Shown here: positions 11,443 through 20,627 of the stretch, one piece after another | How the letters are laid out: each line of letters starts with the position of its first letter | Position numbering within the stretch: the first letter of the stretch is position 1 | Origin: Entoloma clypeatum | Taxonomy: Eukaryota > Basidiomycota > Agaricomycetes > Agaricales > Entolomataceae | Direction of reading: 5' to 3' | Length of the DNA: 64,000 bases | NCBI GenBank assembly: GCA_963565915.1 | Contig: OY751494.1 | Location: 434,001 to 498,000 of the forward strand | The notes under the pieces: generated by a model | Told to the model about the DNA's origin: nothing | The model's database searches: none | The model's input: the letters and a program-made list of their open reading frames with translations, nothing else | Made by a program: the position numbers and the translations under genes

Positions 11443-11816
11443 TGTTACGGACTATACGCTACATTGATGACCTCATCATTCTTTTTACTCATTGGCCTGT
11501 CTTGGCGCCCTCTTACTTATTCACTATGACACAGCATCTCCTTTCTCTTAGTTTGCTCCCACGCTGACTCACCCTCTGCAGTAGTGTTACTCACTCCGCA
11601 GTTAGCTTACTCATTGTATATAGCATTCCGCAGTCACCTTACTCATGCACATTGCCTTCTGTAGTACTAACTTATCCGCTATCGCCTATAGTCAGTACCT
11701 ATATAAACCCCTTGTACTATAGCTAGATTCCTTAGATTTAGCAATAATATTGCTCCTCGCCTTTCCACTTCCTGCATACTCTGCCCAAACCTTGGAATGG
11801 TTTGTTAAGCATAACA
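11443..11816 (+). repeat. 3' LTR of B1
   Basis: A 374-bp repeat from TGTTACGGAC to AAGCATAACA (5-bp inverted TGTTA/TAACA). It is clearly diverged from the 388-bp LTRs of B2 but shares the TATA box (CTATATAAACCCC) and the downstream AGATTTAGCAA. The flank GAACT is the presumed TSD; its partner is outside the window. Confidence 0.85.
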
Positions 11817-12437
11817 GAACTCTCAAACACTAGACAATGGTGGTTGTGAAGAGAAGAACAAGTGTGTCACTTTTGGAAGGTGACTGTGATGACTATCAAA
11901 TAAAGGCAGAATTTGAACTGACTTGATCACAAAATCACCTCAACCATCTCAATGCCAACGATGAAGGCATGTACAGTAAATCTATGTAGATGTATCATAA
12001 CAGTGCAATAACTATCCAGTCCTACAGTTTCTATGGACATTAACAGCAGTTTCCATAGTTTTTTGGTGTTTTTTCTCATCACAAGCTAAAAAGCGCCAAA
12101 TAGTTCACTACATGAGAAAAATTTCTAATTGACTCAGCTGCCCTGACAGCCATCAAGACAGTCAAGACAGTCCATACTGCTCCAGTGACTTGACACTGTC
12201 TTGACACATTTGCTTCAGAGCTCTTACAGTATATACTGTCCATGCATGTATGGAGGCAATGCTAAGTACCATGAGAATGTTTTGAAAAATTCTCAGAAAT
12301 TCAGAAAATTCAAGAAAAAACTGAACCTGCTTTCAGAATTTTTTGGGTGTGATGTGTGACATTGCTTCCATACATGCAGGGACAGTATTTGGCATTGCAA
12401 GAATATGTCAACACATGTCAACACACATCAAGACATA
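11817..12437. other. non-coding segment between B1 and B2, with inverted repeat
   Basis: No gene seen. It continues at 25169 on the other side of B2. A 29-bp near-perfect inverted repeat lies at 12233-12261 and 12360-12388, with an AT-rich, direct-repeat-containing centre. Farther out, fainter complementary pieces (for example AGTCAATTAGA at 25232-25242 against TCTAATTGACT near 12124) suggest a larger non-autonomous DNA element that B2 interrupted. Copies of CAAGACA/TGTCTTG recur. The class is not established. Confidence 0.45.
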
Positions 12438-12825
12438 TGTTACGGACTTACCGGTTTGTATGTTATGCACTTTTCCCTTGCATTGTACCTTCGTTATTTC
12501 TTTGACTCATCGGACCGCTTATTCATTTACCTTTACTCTACCATTCTCCTTTAGTATACTTCGCTCCCGCGCTGACTCGCACTCCGCAGTAGGGATTACT
12601 CAGTCCGCAGTTGTCTGACTCACTTCGCACTGCCTTTCCACAGTTACTGACTCATCCACACTGCCTTCCGCAGCTACTGACTCACTCGCTACCGCTCGTA
12701 GCCAGTACTATATAAACCCCATGTACCATAGCTACAATCCTTAGATTTAGCAATCACTTTGCTCTTCGCCTTTCCACTTCCTGCATACTCTGCCCGAACC
12801 TTGGAACGGTTTGTTAAGCATAACA
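12438..12825 (+). repeat. 5' LTR of B2
   Basis: Begins TGTTACGGAC and ends AAGCATAACA. The U3 part holds degenerate 30-bp subrepeats around CTGACTCA...CCGCAG. A TATA box (12709-12716, TATATAAA) sits 34 bp before AGATTTAGCAA (12743-12753), the predicted transcript start. Confidence 0.92.
12709..12753 (+). promoter_or_regulatory. B2 LTR core promoter: TATA box and predicted RNA start
   Basis: TATATAAA at 12709-12716 is followed 34 bp later by AGATTTAGCAA at 12743-12753. The latter is the exact complement of the 11 bases just inside the element at 12828-12838. In Tf1/sushi elements the first bases of the mRNA fold back as the reverse-transcription primer; the spacing from the TATA box supports starting here. 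Confidence 0.65.
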
Positions 12826-12827
12826 AG

Positions 12828-12838
12828 TTGCTAAATCT
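12828..12838 (+). other. B2 primer-binding site (self-priming type)
   Basis: Two bases after the LTR end lies TTGCTAAATCT, perfectly complementary over 11 nt to AGATTTAGCAA in the LTR. Tf1 of fission yeast is known to self-prime with an 11-nt match. No tRNA 3' end match was obvious to me, though I could not search for one. Confidence 0.65.
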
Positions 12839-12849
12839 CGTTAGGTTCG

Positions 12850-14422
12850 CCCAGAGCGAAGAGAGCAACTACCAGACGAGTCAAGACGTCGCGCTTCTTT
12901 GAAGACTTCACCAGTAACTCATTCAGCACGCCAGAAGCCCGACAGGAGGAGCTAAGTCCTCGAGACAGTATCGATTTTACACTCATCCAGCAGTACATCG
13001 AATCAGAGATCCGTCGCATCCTACAGCAGGTGCTTGACGAAGAACTAGACAACGACGAGCATCGCCCCCATGGCGAGATAGCAGAGAGCATCCATCTTGC
13101 TCGGCAACACCAGATCGCGCGTTACAACGCCCGACAGAACGAACTCGAAAGCTTTTGCGTTCAAGAAGGACCTCAGACAGGTCGGATCACAGAGATCAGA
13201 GAGTTTATCGGTGTCCAGACAACCGTTATCAGAAGATTGATTAGGACGCTCACATCGAGACGTCCCAGAGCCACATCATCACGTCTTACTCGAAGCAGCA
13301 GATCTACGCCCACTTCACCGTTGAAGAACAACAAACCGAGTACAACCGCTGGGCACGAAACAAGAGACTTGACCCCTTCTCGAGACCAACAGACGCGCAG
13401 GAACAGAGATTCCTTAGAGATTTACAGAGGAAATACTCTGAACGTTTTGCCACCGATTCTGCCGACGAGTCCCCTGACGAATTTACTTTTGACTCCGCGC
13501 AGTCAGATATTGAACAGACGCCTAGAACAGGGACTCATTTTCAATCCTTACCTGTATCCCGAACCCCATCTTCATCCCAACAACCCGACTCCTCTTCTCC
13601 TCCGCAGACTCTAAACATGGCAGAAGCTCTGGCTGTACAAACAATGGATACATCCAAGATCATCAAGGATCCTGGGATGTTCAAGGACAGATACACCTTC
13701 GACGAGTGGTGGAAAGCCACCAAACTATACATCAGACGATCAGAAGATTCTTGCAGTGCTATCCCGCATGATGGAAGGGTCCGGCAGACACTGGGCCAGT
13801 AACAAGTTAGACGCTCTTGCTGTTGACAACGAGAACATCACCTGGCTAGGGTTTTCCGACGACATCGCCACACGATTTTCCATCGCCAACAAGTCAGTCG
13901 CCGCCAAAGCCAGACTTGAAGTCCTGAAACAAGAGAAACGTACCGTTGATGAATTCTTGGATGAATTTGAAGAACTCTTGAAGCTGTCAAACCTTGGCAA
14001 AGAAACTGGGAAATACATCCTAGAGAAGAACGTCAACCGCAGAATCTCTGAACAAGTGGCTAGCGATGGCAAGAGGTACACCGATTACGCAAAGGAGATC
14101 CGAAACAAGGGACGACAGATGGAAGGACATGCACTGGTCATCCGAGATGGCGGCGACATGCGCACCGGATCGGGTACCACTTATGGTGGTCAGGGCAAAG
14201 CCATGGAGATCGACAAAGCAGGAGTAGCCTGTTGCTACAACTGTCAGCGCTTCGGTCATCTGGCTAAAGACTGTAGCGCTCCAAAGAAGAAAGATGGTTG
14301 CAAGTGTTTCAACTGTGACCAAGAAGGCCATATCGCGCGCAACTGCCGCAAGCCGAAGAAGAACTCCGGAAGGGTTAGGAAGGTGTCTGAGGAAGATGCC
14401 GAGAATGATGAAACCACAATCT
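12850..14422 (+). pseudogene. B2 gag, frameshifted and cut by C1
   Basis: Coding-like sequence starts soon after the PBS in frame 1 (LIQQYIESEIRRIL ...). It moves to frame 3 near 13200-13245, reading KQQIYAHFTVEEQQTEYNRW then MAEALAVQTMD at 13617. Near 13745 it returns to frame 1 (ILAVLSRMMEGSG ... DEFLDEFEELLKLS). It ends in two CCHC knuckles (CYNCQRFGHLAKDC, CFNCDQEGHIARNC). C1 interrupts it at 14422; the remainder reads to a TAA at 20622-20624. At least two frameshifts and a TAG near 13240 show decay. The true start codon is uncertain; the ATG at 13617 may be internal. Confidence 0.7.
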
Positions 14423-14710
14423 TGTTGAGGCGACGCTAAGTCGAACGACGTCGCGAGCCCAAACTTAAGAACGAAGTGGAAAATGTGAAGTGAACTGAAT
14501 TGCCCAGAGACCCAGCGGGAATCTCAAGAGAACAAGCTATCGAATACAAGTGAAAGTACTCTACTTATATATGTAAATTCCATGAGGCTGCGTTGTGGCA
14601 GCGTCATGCTGCGAGATAATGATAAGATGTCCTCATGTGCGATATGATGTAGATACGATAAGATCAAGATAAGATAAGATAACGTGAAAAGTGAAAATAC
14701 GATCATAACA
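14423..14710 (-). repeat. 3' LTR of C1
   Basis: A 288-bp LTR read TGTTATGATC...GCCTCAACA on the minus strand, identical to 20285-20572. On the plus strand it begins TGTTGAGGCGACG. Only about 10 bp separate it from the pol stop codon. Confidence 0.93.
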
Positions 14711-14721
14711 TTACCCCCTTT

Positions 14722-17700
14722 CTAGATCTCGACTTCCAGGCGAGATATGATGTCGTCCGGGGTGTTCGTGAAATTTTCATATGGTTTAAATTCCAATCCT
14801 TCAAAGATGTTTGCGCGTAAGCGCCGAGGTGCATTCGGGTTTAATTTAAAGAAGTCCTCCACCGCTTCCTTGGCATGTTCTAGGTGATCCTCGGGTTCCC
14901 ACGTGTTGTGGTCCTGAGTCAGACCCTCCCATTGCACTAAATATTCCAGTTTTCCTCTCTTCAACCTTGAGTCAATAACTTTTGCGACATCGTACTCCTC
15001 TTCGCCATTGATAACTATCGGGTTTGGTGCCTGCACCCTTTGTGACATAAATAGTGGTTCCTTAAATAATCGGACTCGTGATACATTGATGACCGGGTGG
15101 ATTTTCCAGGTTTTCGGTAATTTAAGTTCTACGGCGTGTGACGAAATGATTTTGGTTACGGTGTAGGGTCCAATCCATCGTTCGGCAAGTTTCTTTAAGG
15201 GTCGGTTCAACTTCAGGTCTTTAGTCGATAACCAAACTTTGTCGCCAACTTGGTAAACTGGTGCATCACCCCGTTTCAGGTTCGCATACCGTTCCATCTC
15301 TTCTCGTGCTTTTACTAGCGCCGCTTCCGCCTCCTCATGAATCTTCTTCATTCGCTCTGCGAATTCTTTTGCCGGTTCTGACTTTTCTGCCCTCCGAGGT
15401 TCTACGCCCATCCTAGGGTTAAACCCATAATTTACATAGAACGGCGAAAACTGAGTTGCCGTGTGAATTTTATTATTATAGGCGAACTCCGCGGTTGCCA
15501 TCCATTCGGGCCAATCTGTTTGCCGATGGGAAATAAATGATCTTAGATATTGTTCCAACTCCTGGTTGATGCGTTCCGTCTGTCCGTCTGTTTGCGGATG
15601 ATACGCCGTTGATAATTTAGTTGTGATCCCCAATATTTTATTTAGTTCCTTCATAAATATTGCCGCAAATTGTGGTCCTCGATCTGACGTTAATGATTCT
15701 GGCAATCCATGAAGTTTCCAGACTTCGTCCCGATATAGTTTAGCTAATCCTTCTGCTGAGACTTCATCGCGTGTTTTGATAAAGTGTGATTGCTTTGTTG
15801 ATCTGCAAGCCACGACTAATACTGCGTTGTACCCCTGAGCTTCTGGGAGTCCTACAATAAAATCTGCTGTAACATGTTTCCATGGTCCTGCATGTTCCGT
15901 GTTTGCTTTTAATTTACCAGCTAGCGGTTGAGGCACGTTTTTTGATCGTTGACATCTGTCGCAGCCCTCGACGTATGCTTTGACCATGTTTGTAATACTA
16001 GGCCACCAATAATTTCGTGTAACCAATTCCAGGGTCTTCCACTGCCCTGGGTGTCCTGCAACTGGGTTGTCGTGGTGTAATTTAATTATTTCCTCCCTGA
16101 GTTCCTGACTTTTCGGAACATAAACCTTTCCTCTATGTAACCAGAGTCCCTGCTCTTCATGCCATTCATCTGCGCGCAATGTTTTGGTATTTGTTTTCTT
16201 TAACTCTTCCACTGCTTTCAACACTTGTTCGTCAAACTCTTTGGCATCCCTGATGCGTTTTAATAGTTTACTTTCTTCTCCATCAATAAGTATGTGACCT
16301 CGATCCATTGCTCGCAAGTGGAAGTATTCCGGTTTTAATAATGTTACGTCTTCGTTGTCATTTTCCACCCCCTTTCTATGATCGACCCTTCTCGAAAGAG
16401 CGTCCGCCTTTCCCATTGAGGTGCCAGCTTTGTGTATTAATTTAAAGTTGAAGCGTGTTAGATACAACGCCCAGCGTGCTTGTCTGCGATTAAGCTTTCG
16501 TCCCTGCATGAAGTACTCGAGGTTTTTATGATCGGTCCAGATCTCGACCTCATGTTTGGCTCCTTCAAGGTGGTGTCTCCATGCTTCCAGCGCTCGAATT
16601 ATGCCCAGCATTTCTTTATCGTGTACGTCGTAATTTCGTTCCACATCATTTAATCCTTTAGATAGAAAGGCACATGGCCTCCATTTCTCATCCTCGCATT
16701 CCATAGATAGAATTGCTCCTGTAGCAAAGTCCGATGCGTCTGATTCTACTCTCAACTTCCGATCCGGATCGGGAGATACTAATATAGGTGCCTCCGTAAA
16801 TAATTTCTTTAGCATATCAAATGCTTCCTCCTGTTCCTCTTTCCAATTCCAGATTGTTTCTTTCCTTGTTAATTTATGTAGTGGCCCTGCCACTTTAGAG
16901 AAGTCCTTGACAAATCTTCGATAGAAATTGGCCAATCCTAGAAACGACTGGACTTCTTTGACTTTTGTTGGTTTCGGCCATTGTTTGATGGCGTCTACTT
17001 TTGAAGGATCCATTCGAATTCCGTCTTTCCCAATAATTAACCCTAAGAACTCTATTTCGTCTCGGTCAAAGAAACATTTTCCTGGTTTTAAGAATAAGTC
17101 GTTTTCTCGTAATCTTTTTAGAATTTCCTCCACAATTTCACTGTGTCCTTTTTCTCCTTCAGTTGCTACCAATATATCATCGATATAGATAACTACGTCT
17201 CCTTGATCAATCAAGTCTCTAAATATGTCGTTCATCATAGTTTGAAACGTGCTTGGGGAATTATTTAATCCGAAGAACATAACTGTTGGTTCGAAAGCTC
17301 CATCTGGGGTTGTGAATGCCGCTTTCCACTCGTCTCCTTCTTTGATGTGTACATTGTTATACCCCCATCTGAGGTCCATTTTGGTAAACCTTTTCTTTCC
17401 CTTTAATTTATCGATCAATTCCGGAATCAACGGGAGTGGATAATTATTGCGAACGGTCCAGCTGTTAATGTGTCGGTAATCCTGTACCATTCGTTTCTTT
17501 CCGTCTTTTTTGGGTATAAAGAATACTGGCGAAGTTTGTGGTGACTTGGTAGGTCGAATATATCCTTTGCGTAATTGATCGTTTACAAATTCGGATACTT
17601 CTTTCCTTTCATCCGGTGACAGGGGATAGACTTTGGCCTTCTTTGGTACGAAATCCGGTTTTAAGTCTATAGCGTGGTCCCATGGTTTCCTGACTGGTAA

Positions 17701-18656
17701 TCTCTCCGATGCTTTCTTTTCAAAGACTGATAGATATTTGTGATATTTCCGGGGGACAACCTGTTCTGCCGGTACTTCATCTGAGGGTTCTCCTTTAGCT
17801 GCCCTGAGCGTGTGGATTACTTCCTCCTCCATTTCTTCCTCATTTCCTTCTACTACTTCTTCCATTCTTCCGCCCCATCTGGTTCTTGCAGTTTTATTTA
17901 AATAACGTGTTCGACGCATGCCACATTCTTCTGGACATCTTGATAGTTTAATTTCCGCCTTCTCCCAATCGATTTCTGGATTATGGCGTTTCAGCCAGGT
18001 ATGTCCAACAATAATTTTAGCTTTCCCTAGGTTGCATGCCTCAAACACGGCTATCTCCACATGTCCTTTATACCGCATAGCCATGACTGCTTCATGCGTG
18101 ATCGAACCTCCTTGGTTAAGCGTGCCATCAACGTTGTAGACCCGAATGGGGAAAGGTAGTTCCCTTAATTTAATGTTGTTCCTTTTGGCGAAGTCCAGAT
18201 CTATGAACATCCCTGTCGCCCCTGAGTCTAATAATGCTTCAACATCAAATGTGCGTTTGTCCTGCAACGTTTCCAGCGTGATTTTCATCATAAGCTCCTT
18301 TTCCAAAGAAGCGGATCGAATAAAAGATGGTTCCCCCATAGAGTCCGTTTGCCTAGTTAAATTATCTGATTCTTTGTCACAGGGAATTAAGCATTCATCC
18401 GTAGGGGACGAACCAAGCCTCGTTTCTGAGGGCTCCCCAATGATATAGTTTACAAGTGTATCTAAGTCCGATTCATCTTTTTTTGGTTTTTCTTTCCTAC
18501 TAGGTTTATCTAATAGTATTTTATTGTACGTAACTGCAGCATCCGTAAGTTTCTGAAACCAAGATTTTACAATGTCCTTATGTACGTAAGAGTCTATAGG
18601 CAAACATTCATATCGATTTGTCAGAGCCAGCGGGGGATTTACTGGTTGACGTTCAC
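14722..18656 (-). CDS. pol: C1 Pol polyprotein: PR-RT-RNase H-IN-chromodomain
   Basis: Open without stops from upstream of a TTG at 18603 to the stop at 14722-14724 (1293 codons from that TTG). Numbering from the TTG: aspartic protease LLDSGATG near residue 126; RT with KMDLRWGYNN (Asp 410) and YIDDILVA (473-476); RNase H (RVESDASDFATGAIL) near 600; integrase H2C2 (HHDNPVAGHPG ... CDRCQRSKN), core DDE (ADFIVGLPE, TSDRGPQFA, HPQTDGQTERINQE); chromodomain (YDVAKVIDSRLKRG ... LVQWEGL) near 1190-1245. There is no suitable ATG at the start. The frame is -1 relative to gag and overlaps its end, so translation as Gag-Pol by ribosomal slippage at 18657-18663 is inferred. Confidence 0.9.
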
Positions 18657-19727
18657 AAAACCCTGCCGCCCAGCAGCTTGTCCATTGTTCTGACCATTGG
18701 GATTCGGCGCAGGCGCGCCAATCACACCCCTTGGTCCATTTGCAGCTTGTCGTGCTTGACGCCTTGCCGTGATTTGTCGTAAGATTTCTTCTTCCTCATG
18801 TTCGTCGATTTGTTCAATCACAGCCGCTCGCACCTTGCGTTGTGGCTGTCTGCATTCCCGGGCGAAATGCCCCTGTCCTCCGCAATTGTAACAATTACCA
18901 GGCGCTCGGCGCTGGTTTCTATCGACCTCCATAGCATTGGGATCTCGTCGTCCCTGACCTTGCTGTCCGTTTTGCTGCAGGGCTCGGTACCCCCCGTTCT
19001 GTTGTTGTCCAAATGGTCGCTGCTGATTCTGTTGGTTTGCGGGCCGATTGCCCCAACCGGTTCTCTGCTGTCCAAAATTGTTGCCGGTCCTCATGCCCGG
19101 TCTTGCCGCGTAAGTTTCCTCTGCTCTTCCGATTGCTAAAATTTCCTCACACGTGTCTTGCACGGTGGTCTGTCGTCTTCCCTGCTGGAACATTTGTTGT
19201 ATGATCGAATCCTTGGTGTTCCTTTCTAGCAGAGATATCCCATGCATTTCCTCAATTTGGCCTTTGATGACCAACGTTCCAAATTGTGTAATAAAATCGT
19301 CCACCCGCATGTTTCCTTGTTTAAAGGTTTCGATTTTGGCACGTGCCCATTCTATTTCTGTTGCTGATTGGAATCTTGATGTCACCTCTCTCATTAATTG
19401 CTGGAACGTGGGCCATTGTTCTGATTCCATGCACTGCCTCAAGCGTGTTTCCCCATAGGTGCTGGCTGTAGCGCCTTCCAGGCGAGACCATACTGCAATG
19501 CAAATTTCTTCCTGTCCTTGGAACAGGTCCCGATTGACCCTGATCCATGCCAGCATCTTTGTCCACCATACTCCGAACGTTGCCTTGGCCCCATTGTACT
19601 TGCCGGGGTCTGCAGCGATTTCTAGTCGTCTTCCATTGGGACGCGGGGCGGCGGGATTATGAGCGGGAGGAGGGAGAGGGGGATTAGGAAGGGGATTGTC
19701 GAACTCGTCATTGTTGTTGTCGGCCAT
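18639..19727 (-). CDS. gag: C1 Gag
   Basis: A 362-aa protein starting MADNNNDEFDNPLPNPP, with a Pro-rich start. The capsid-like region (TFGVWWTKMLAWIRV ... EEICIAVWSRLEG ... FQSATEIEWARAKIETFKQG) has the character of a Ty3-type Gag (retrotrans_gag). A Gln/Asn-rich linker follows, then one CCHC knuckle (CYNCGGQGHFAREC) near residue 285 and an RNA-binding basic tail. The stop at 18639-18641 lies about 20 nt past the slippery heptamer. Confidence 0.9.
   Translation of the reverse strand: MADNNNDEFDNPLPNPPLPPPAHNPAAPRPNGRRLEIAADPGKYNGAKATFGVWWTKMLAWIRVNRDLFQGQEEICIAVWSRLEGATASTYGETRLRQCMESEQWPTFQQLMREVTSRFQSATEIEWARAKIETFKQGNMRVDDFITQFGTLVIKGQIEEMHGISLLERNTKDSIIQQMFQQGRRQTTVQDTCEEILAIGRAEETYAARPGMRTGNNFGQQRTGWGNRPANQQNQQRPFGQQQNGGYRALQQNGQQGQGRRDPNAMEVDRNQRRAPGNCYNCGGQGHFARECRQPQRKVRAAVIEQIDEHEEEEILRQITARRQARQAANGPRGVIGAPAPNPNGQNNGQAAGRQGFVNVNQ
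18657..18663 (-). other. candidate -1 ribosomal frameshift site (gag/pol of C1)
   Basis: On the minus strand the heptamer G GGT TTT is in the gag frame, fitting the X XXY YYZ consensus for simultaneous slippage. The pol frame is exactly -1 and is open across this point. The gag stop follows about 20 nt downstream. The site is unchanged in C3 (46177-46183) and removed by the deletion in C2. A downstream RNA structure was not evaluated. Confidence 0.55.
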
Positions 19728-20284
19728 GTTGTGTGAACAATAGTGCTTTGTAGCGGGCGCGCGACCCTGTTCTGCTACTTAAGCGAAAAAGAAAACCTAA
19801 AAAAAGGAAAACCCAAAGAACGATCTGTTTACCCAGGCAGCCGAAATGCCCGAATAAAGGAAGATCTGGGAAAAATGAAAACCACGCGGTCAACACCCCT
19901 ACGCGCGCTGGTTCTGTCGAATCCGGGAAAAGATCGGGGGTTGGAACACCTTTTGAGAACTAAACGTGCGCGACCTTCTTTTCCAAGTCGCCACACGCGC
20001 CAGCAGCTTTCCCGAAGGTCAGTTGCGTCGGCCTTTGGTCACCTCGACACGGGACGGGCTCAACGTTTCCCTGTGTGTCTCGAACGGCAACGCTAGTTAT
20101 AGTGGGTGCACCAAGCGTTTCTCTTCTTATCCCTGAAGTCCGGGAGGTCCCCCTTAACGCTAGGGTCCGCGTGTAATGGCGAGGTGTGACTTTTAACGCA
20201 AAAGCACGAAACGGCGGGGATAGTGATGGTGATGTGGGAAGTGTGTGTGTTTGGGCGGGCGATGATGATAAGAGCTTGTTCTTC
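19728..20284 (-). other. C1 untranslated leader
   Basis: About 555 bp between the 5' LTR and the gag ATG with no long ORF on the coding strand. The primer-binding site is at its LTR end. The leader is nearly identical in C2 (36176-36732) and C3 (47248-47803), apart from a 1-nt A-tract difference in C3. It probably holds packaging signals, but none can be named from sequence alone. Confidence 0.6.
20273..20282 (-). other. C1 primer-binding site (self-priming type)
   Basis: On the minus strand, two bases after the 5' LTR, lies AGAACAAGCT, perfectly complementary to AGCTTGTTCT within the same LTR (20400 down to 20391). That LTR stretch lies about 33 bp after a TATATAAG box (20433-20426). The layout matches that of element B, so both families appear to self-prime like Tf1. 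Confidence 0.6.
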
Positions 20285-20572
20285 TGTTGAGGCGACGCTA
20301 AGTCGAACGACGTCGCGAGCCCAAACTTAAGAACGAAGTGGAAAATGTGAAGTGAACTGAATTGCCCAGAGACCCAGCGGGAATCTCAAGAGAACAAGCT
20401 ATCGAATACAAGTGAAAGTACTCTACTTATATATGTAAATTCCATGAGGCTGCGTTGTGGCAGCGTCATGCTGCGAGATAATGATAAGATGTCCTCATGT
20501 GCGATATGATGTAGATACGATAAGATCAAGATAAGATAAGATAACGTGAAAAGTGAAAATACGATCATAACA
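20285..20572 (-). repeat. 5' LTR of C1 with GATA-motif cluster
   Basis: 288 bp, identical to the 3' LTR. In U3 (plus coordinates 20512-20545) lies a run of GATAAG/GATAA motifs, the binding core of fungal GATA factors. The TATA box is at 20433-20426 and the predicted RNA start is at 20400, reading leftward. Confidence 0.92.
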
Positions 20573-20627
20573 AATCTTAGAAGCCGACAAGAAGGATTTG
20601 AAGGGTCCGATTAAACGACGCTAAGTC

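Larger units (their letters stand above)
3040..11816 (+). mobile_element. Ty3/gypsy element B, copy 1 (B1), decayed and interrupted
   Basis: Collinear with B2 (12438-25168) from the gag zinc knuckles to the 3' LTR, with three insertions: solo LTR D1, a MITE and a Harbinger element. Many stops and frameshifts are present. Compared with B2, differences are enriched at CpG (CG to TG or CA), suggesting old methylation-driven decay. The 5' part lies beyond element A, left of the window. The right end is the LTR terminus at 11816. Confidence 0.85.
14423..20572 (-). mobile_element. Ty3/gypsy element C, copy 1 (C1), apparently complete
   Basis: A 6150-bp element with two identical 288-bp LTRs (14423-14710, 20285-20572), 5-bp duplication AATCT on both sides (14418-14422, 20573-20577), and open gag and pol on the minus strand. 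It lies in the gag end of B2. A purine tract (AGAAAGGGGGTAA on the minus strand, 14711-14723) precedes the 3' LTR. Identical LTRs and no disabling mutation mark a recent and possibly still active insertion. Confidence 0.95.

Noticed and set aside
13030..13614. Separate 194-aa gene upstream of B2 gag
   Set aside because: Only its first part looks coding; the rest is the wrong frame of gag (frame 3 reads gag-like sequence). It is gag with a frameshift.
14524..14706. 60-aa hydrophobic ORF repeated in every C LTR (MIVFSLFTLSYLI...)
   Set aside because: Lies within the LTR, reads through the GATA motifs as repetitive codons and changes freely between copies; it is a by-product of LTR sequence.
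14722..18603. Methionine start of C1 pol at 18603
   Set aside because: The codon is TTG and the frame is open further upstream into gag; frameshift entry is more likely than initiation here.
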